Assembly (NCBI GenBank): GCA_028699365.1
Contig: JAQVUQ010000098.1
Location: forward strand, 1 to 8,565
DNA length: 8,565 nt
Source: a bacterium
GTDB taxonomy: Bacteria; UBP13; UBA5359
Reading direction: 5' to 3'
In this document: positions 5,664-8,565 of the stretch, one piece after another
Numbering within the stretch: position 1 is the stretch's first letter
Layout: the number at the start of each line of letters is the position of its first letter
The notes under the pieces: model-generated
What the model was told of the DNA's origin: nothing
The model's input: the letters and a program-made list of their open reading frames with translations, nothing else
Databases searched by the model: none
Translations under genes and position numbers: made by a program

Positions 5664-6080
5664 TTGAATTTGGCGCGGACTAAAGCTGCAGCAGCAGTTA
5701 AATATTACGGCACCGGGCGGCGCAAAGAGGCGATCGCCAAGGTCTGGCTGTTACCGGGAACCGGTGAAATAACGGTGAACGGCAAGCCTCTTCGTGATTA
5801 CGTGGGGCGTGATACGCTGGCAATGATCGTTAAGCAGCCTCTGGTGGCAGTGGCTATGGCCGATCAGTTCAATGTTGTCGCCAGGACGCTTGGCGGCGGG
5901 GTCTCCGGCCAGGCCGGGGCCATACGTCACGGTATCGCCAGAGCGCTGGTATCTTCTGATGAGACCATGCGTACGGTATTGCGACGGGCAGGATTTCTTA
6001 CCAGAGACCCTCGCGAGAAAGAACGTAAGAAATACGGTCTTAAGAGAGCCCGCAAGGCATTCCAGTTCTCTAAACGATAA
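5664..6080 (+). CDS. rpsI: 30S ribosomal protein S9
   Basis: S9 is a small-subunit protein whose C-terminal tail reaches the P-site tRNA. Recognition is secure: [16 protein letters not shown] near the N-terminus, [11 protein letters not shown], the central [19 protein letters not shown] segment, [26 protein letters not shown] at the C-terminus and the invariant final SKR. The length (138 residues) is normal. Two in-frame TTG codons compete for the start: 5664 (4 nt after AAGGAG at 5654-5659) and 5670 (10 nt after it, giving MARTKAA, a more typical N-terminus). I give the longer form but regard 5670 as at least as likely. It is the second gene of the operon with rplM and is followed by a strong hairpin. 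Confidence 0.97.
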   Translation: MNLARTKAAAAVKYYGTGRRKEAIAKVWLLPGTGEITVNGKPLRDYVGRDTLAMIVKQPLVAVAMADQFNVVARTLGGGVSGQAGAIRHGIARALVSSDETMRTVLRRAGFLTRDPREKERKKYGLKRARKAFQFSKR

Positions 6081-6105
6081 GAGTAAAGTATATACGGACC
6101 GAACA

Positions 6106-6134
6106 AAAGGCCGCATACATTGTATGCGGCCTTT
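6106..6134 (+). terminator. Terminator of the rplM-rpsI operon
   Basis: A perfect 14-bp inverted repeat (arms 6106-6119 and 6121-6134, core GGCCGC/GCGGCC) closes on a minimal loop and ends in CTTTGT. It lies 26 nt after the rpsI stop. The A-run before it and the T-run after it could allow action in both directions, though the T-run is short. Confidence 0.75.
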
Positions 6135-6233
6135 GTGCGGTATTCGTCGGTGTGGAGCAAGGCGTCACAGGTCTGTTTAGGCATGTGTTTTGCATGAAGG
6201 CTGCAGAATTGTGCAGAAGAGCATCCGCCCGGC

Positions 6234-6239
6234 GAGGAG
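6234..6239 (+). promoter_or_regulatory. Ribosome binding site that decides the start of the second NlpC/P60 gene
   Basis: GAGGAG lies 8 nt before a TTG at 6248. Starting there puts a textbook signal peptide at the N-terminus. The earlier in-frame starts (GTG 6152, ATG 6194) lack a comparable site and would bury the signal sequence. Confidence 0.65.
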
Positions 6240-6247
6240 ATAGGGTT

Positions 6248-6721
6248 TTGTTACAATCTCGTATTAAAATGTATATCGCTGCAGCACTGATGCTGTTGCT
6301 GATCCATTCGCCTGCATTCGGTGGCAGCGACTCCTGCCGTGTGAAGAAAGAAACCAGGACCGGTAGATATGACGTTGTTGTCTGGGCCAAACGATGCCTG
6401 GGCAAGCCTTACGTTTGGGGCGGCAACGGCAGAAGAGGTTACGATTGCTCCGGCTTTGTCAAGGCTGCCTGCAGTAGCAGCGGCATACGGCTGCCCAGAT
6501 CCTCGGCAGAGCAGTACAGGGTAGGCACTCCGGTAAGCCGCAGCGGCCTGCGTCCGGGCGACAGGGTCTTTTTCAGCACTTATCGTCGCGGGCCGTCGCA
6601 TGTGGGCATATACATAGGCAACGATAAATTCATCCACGCATCCTCTTCAAAGCGACGTATTACCATAGATCGCTTATCATCCCGGTATTACAGGACACGC
6701 TATCTCGGTGCCAGGCGGTAG
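6248..6721 (+). CDS. Secreted single-domain NlpC/P60 cell-wall endopeptidase
   Basis: This encodes 157 residues from a TTG. The N-terminus (QSRIK, then a hydrophobic stretch of about 12, then AFG) is a signal peptide probably cut near residue 25. The rest is one NlpC/P60 domain with catalytic Cys67 in YDCSGF (codon 6446-6448), His118 in SHVGIYIG and His130 in FIHASS, all intact. The role should be cleavage of peptide bonds in peptidoglycan stems outside the cytoplasm. Unlike the paralogue at 1-522 it has no SH3 domain. The surface is strongly basic (RRGYDC, STYRRGPSH, SKRRI, RYYRTRYLGARR), which may replace the SH3 in binding the anionic wall (inference). It stands alone after the rpsI terminator, and I see no convincing promoter for it. 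Confidence 0.9.
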   Translation: MLQSRIKMYIAAALMLLLIHSPAFGGSDSCRVKKETRTGRYDVVVWAKRCLGKPYVWGGNGRRGYDCSGFVKAACSSSGIRLPRSSAEQYRVGTPVSRSGLRPGDRVFFSTYRRGPSHVGIYIGNDKFIHASSSKRRITIDRLSSRYYRTRYLGARR

Positions 6722-6862
6722 AACTGGCGCGGTTGCGCTTTTCGGGCACGCTTGTTGGTTGCTGGTTGTTAGTTGTTGGTTCAGGATTCCCATGTAAGCC
6801 TGAACAGGTCCAACATACACCGTTCCTGAAAACATAACGACTGGTCTGCCCTTCTGTTTGCG
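6722..6862. other. Intergenic stretch with no gene
   Basis: Right after the NlpC/P60 stop, GCGC-GGTT-GCGC followed by TTTT (6727-6742) may be a weak terminator. A short GTTGGTT-type low-complexity run follows. The remainder up to the argC promoter shows no reading frame with a plausible start and no clear RNA structure. Confidence 0.5.
6751..6781 (+). repeat. Low-complexity GGTTG/TTGTT repeat
   Basis: About 31 bp are built from imperfect copies of a 7-8 nt GTTGGTT or GTTGTTA unit, containing only one A and three C. It lies in the spacer between the second NlpC/P60 gene and argC. It may be a dispersed intergenic repeat or a slippage product. Confidence 0.5.
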
Positions 6863-6900
6863 CTTGCATAAATATCCATCAGCATGTATAATTATACGGT
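6863..6900 (+). promoter_or_regulatory. Tandem ARG-box-like operator for ArgR
   Basis: The ARG box core TGAATWWWWATTCA is matched at 12 of 14 positions by 6865-6878 and at 11 of 14 by 6885-6898; the second contains the perfect palindrome GTATAATTATAC. As 18-bp boxes (6863-6880 and 6883-6900) they are 2 bp apart, within the spacing needed for one ArgR hexamer. They cover both promoter hexamers of argC, so bound ArgR-arginine would block RNA polymerase. No argR gene is in the window. Confidence 0.55.
6864..6892 (+). promoter_or_regulatory. Promoter of the argC-argJ operon
   Basis: TTGCAT (6864-6869), 17 bp and a perfect TATAAT (6887-6892) precede argC. Transcription from about 6899 leaves a leader of ~26 nt containing the GGAG site at 6911-6914. 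Confidence 0.75.
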
Positions 6901-6924
6901 ATTATTGATTGGAGTTGTGAGAAC

Positions 6925-7965
6925 ATGGCTGTAAATGCAGGTATTCTGGGCGCTACCGGTTATGCAGGGAATGAGTTGGTGAGGCTGCTCTCCGGACACC
7001 CGGATGTTGAATTGACGTATCTATCTTCAGAGAGCTACAAAGGCAGCGAGGTTGCAGCCGTATATCCCGCTCTGTCCGGGATAATCGATATGAGTTATAG
7101 GCCGCTGGATATTTCCGCCGTAGCCGATGCTTGCGACGTGGTCTTTATAGCCATGCCCAACGGCGAGGCCATGAAGATGACGCCGTCTCTTCTCTCCGCC
7201 GGAGTCAAGGTGGTGGACCTGGGAGCGGATTTTCGTTTCAAGGATTATCGCTTGTATGAAGAGTGGTACGGCATAACGCATCTCAGTCCGGATCTCTGTG
7301 CCGAGGCTGTATACGGTCTGACGGAGATCAACAGGGATAGGATTGCTGGAGCCTCTCTGGTAGCCAATCCGGGATGCTATCCTACCAGTGTTCTGCTGCC
7401 GGTAACGGCGCTGACACGGCTGGGCCTGATAGATCCCGCCGGCATGGTGATCGATGCCAAATCCGGAGTTTCCGGTTCAGGGCGAGCCTTAAGCCTTGCC
7501 AGTCACTACTGTGAAACAAACGATTCCATAACCGCCTACAAAGTGGGATCGCACAGGCATACGCCTGAGATAGAAACCGGCATTCTGGAAACCACAGGGT
7601 GCGATTGCACGGTTACTTTTACGCCGCATCTGACCCCTATGACCCGAGGCATTCTCAGCACTGTATACGCCGAGACGGAGGCCAAGAGCGACGAGGAGAT
7701 ACTGAGCGCCCTGGCGGAATTCTATAAGGAATCCAGGTTCGTGCGCCTGCGTCCTGCCGGCAATTACCCGTCCACCAAGAGCGTGTACGGCTCCAATTAC
7801 TGCGATATCGGGCTCAAGGTGGACAGGCGTACCGGGCGGATGGTTATCGTTTCCGTAATAGATAACCTGGTCAAAGGCGCGGCCGGACAGGCCGTTCAGA
7901 ACATGAATCTGATGCTGGGATTGCCGGAGGAGCGAGGCCTGGCGGCATCCCCGCTTTACCCGTAA
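6925..7965 (+). CDS. argC: N-acetyl-gamma-glutamyl-phosphate reductase
   Basis: ArgC makes N-acetylglutamate 5-semialdehyde from N-acetylglutamyl phosphate with NADPH, the third step toward ornithine and arginine, in the cytoplasm. The 346 residues are the usual length. The Rossmann motif GATGYAG is at 9-15, DLGADFRFKD at 98-107, the active-site cysteine in NPGCYPTS is Cys151, KSGVSGSGR spans 179-187 and the catalytic-histidine region HRHTPEI is 210-216. All are intact. The start is an ATG 10 nt after GGAG. argJ follows after 35 nt, so the two form the start of an arginine operon, presumably continued by argB and argD beyond the window. Control by ArgR is suggested by the boxes over the promoter. 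Confidence 0.98.
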   Translation: MAVNAGILGATGYAGNELVRLLSGHPDVELTYLSSESYKGSEVAAVYPALSGIIDMSYRPLDISAVADACDVVFIAMPNGEAMKMTPSLLSAGVKVVDLGADFRFKDYRLYEEWYGITHLSPDLCAEAVYGLTEINRDRIAGASLVANPGCYPTSVLLPVTALTRLGLIDPAGMVIDAKSGVSGSGRALSLASHYCETNDSITAYKVGSHRHTPEIETGILETTGCDCTVTFTPHLTPMTRGILSTVYAETEAKSDEEILSALAEFYKESRFVRLRPAGNYPSTKSVYGSNYCDIGLKVDRRTGRMVIVSVIDNLVKGAAGQAVQNMNLMLGLPEERGLAASPLYP

Positions 7966-8000
7966 GGTGATATAGGTTGATAGTCGCGGAGGAAAGAAAG

Positions 8001-8565
8001 ATGAGCCGTTACTGTGAGATAATAGCCGGCGGTGTTACTGCACCTGTCGGATTCAAGGCTGCCGGGGTACATTGCGGTATAAAGAAGCGACGCAACGACG
8101 TAGCTTTGATCTGTTCCCATGACGTTGCCGTTTGCGCCGGACTCTTTACTACCAATCAGGTCAAGGGAGAGCCATTGATTCTGAGCATGCCCAGAATACG
8201 TTCCGGACGATTGCAGGCTATAGTGGCCAACAGCGGCAATGCCAACGTATGTACCGGGGCACAGGGGTTGAAGGATGCCGAAGAGATGGGCGACTTGGCA
8301 GCCAGAGGGCTGAAGCTTTCTCCTGAACTGGTGGCGGTGGCTTCGACCGGTATCATCGGTGTGCCCCTGCCGATGGACAAGGTGCGCAGCGGCATTAAAA
8401 AGGCGCTGAAAGCTCTCAGCCCTGACGGCGGCAACAGTCCTGCCGAGGCAATCATGACCACCGATACCCGGGCCAAGGAGATCGCCGTCAACGTTACCGT
8501 CGGCGGCAGGAGCTTCCGGGTCGGGGGGATTGCCAAGGGCTCGGGAATGATCCATCCCAATATGG
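8001..8565 (+). CDS. argJ: Bifunctional ornithine acetyltransferase / N-acetylglutamate synthase, 3'-truncated by the window edge
   Basis: The frame is open to the window end; 188 residues are visible of a family usually near 400. ArgJ transfers the acetyl group from N-acetylornithine to glutamate, recycling it, and in many bacteria also acetylates glutamate with acetyl-CoA. Family segments are IAGGVTAPVGFKAAGVHCGIK near the N-terminus, FTTNQVKGEP, VANSGNANVCTGAQG, STGIIGVPLPMDK and IMTTDTRAKE, ending with GIAKGSGMIHPNM. The precursor is cut before the Thr of the following ATML motif, which becomes the N-terminal nucleophile of the beta chain. The window ends one base into the Ala codon, so the visible part is essentially the alpha chain and the nucleophile cannot be checked. 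The ATG is 8 nt after GGAGG (7988-7992). Presence of argJ implies the acetyl-recycling version of the pathway. Confidence 0.97.
   Translation, partial: MSRYCEIIAGGVTAPVGFKAAGVHCGIKKRRNDVALICSHDVAVCAGLFTTNQVKGEPLILSMPRIRSGRLQAIVANSGNANVCTGAQGLKDAEEMGDLAARGLKLSPELVAVASTGIIGVPLPMDKVRSGIKKALKALSPDGGNSPAEAIMTTDTRAKEIAVNVTVGGRSFRVGGIAKGSGMIHPNM

Noticed and set aside
6152-6247. Upstream GTG (6152) or ATG (6194) as start of the second NlpC/P60 gene
   Set aside because: Neither has a good ribosome binding site, and both place ~18-32 extra residues before a textbook signal peptide. The TTG at 6248 has GAGGAG at the right distance.
7956-8555. Minus-strand open frames opposite argJ (199 and 134 codons)
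   Set aside because: They are shadows of argJ, whose family motifs are unambiguous on the plus strand.

Overview
The window carries ordinary housekeeping genes of a diderm-looking bacterium, interrupted by a small low-G+C insert next to a tRNA gene. The sequence does not fix the phylum. Strong AGGAGG-type ribosome binding sites, frequent TTG starts, several secreted proteins and one beta-rich protein that looks like an outer-membrane barrel fit a diderm lineage outside the Proteobacteria. Armatimonadota or a similar phylum is a low-confidence guess. Sampled housekeeping lines are about 48-58% G+C.

Layout, left to right. (1) 1-522 is the 3' part of a cell-wall hydrolase (SH3 plus NlpC/P60). 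It is followed on the same strand by an exported beta-strand-rich protein (562-1314). (2) 1335-3975 looks like an integrated or remnant island. Its left end is a 41-bp repeat that includes the last 25 nt of a tRNA-Leu gene, and its right end is the same 41 bp as part of the intact tRNA-Leu(CAA) gene (3951-4037, minus strand). Between them lie a three-helix membrane protein (1639-2292) and a secreted 14-repeat ankyrin protein (2350-3789), both poorer in G+C than the flanks. No integrase is visible. (3) 4103-4903 (minus) encodes an unusual winged-helix protein with two BON-like domains. It is divergent from the ribosomal operon rplM-rpsI (5144-6080), which ends at a strong hairpin. (4) 6248-6721 encodes a second secreted NlpC/P60 enzyme, clearly a paralogue of the first but without an SH3 domain. 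(5) 6925-8565 is argC followed by the first half of argJ, the start of an arginine biosynthesis operon. Its promoter overlaps two ARG-box-like sites spaced as ArgR needs.

How the genes work together. L13 and S9 are co-transcribed ribosomal proteins. ArgC and ArgJ act in consecutive parts of the acetylated-intermediate (recycling) route to ornithine. The two NlpC/P60 enzymes probably trim peptidoglycan peptides. The island genes have no assignable function: one puts a soluble domain on a membrane anchor, the other exports a large protein-binding scaffold, so they may work as a pair at the cell envelope. That last point is inference.
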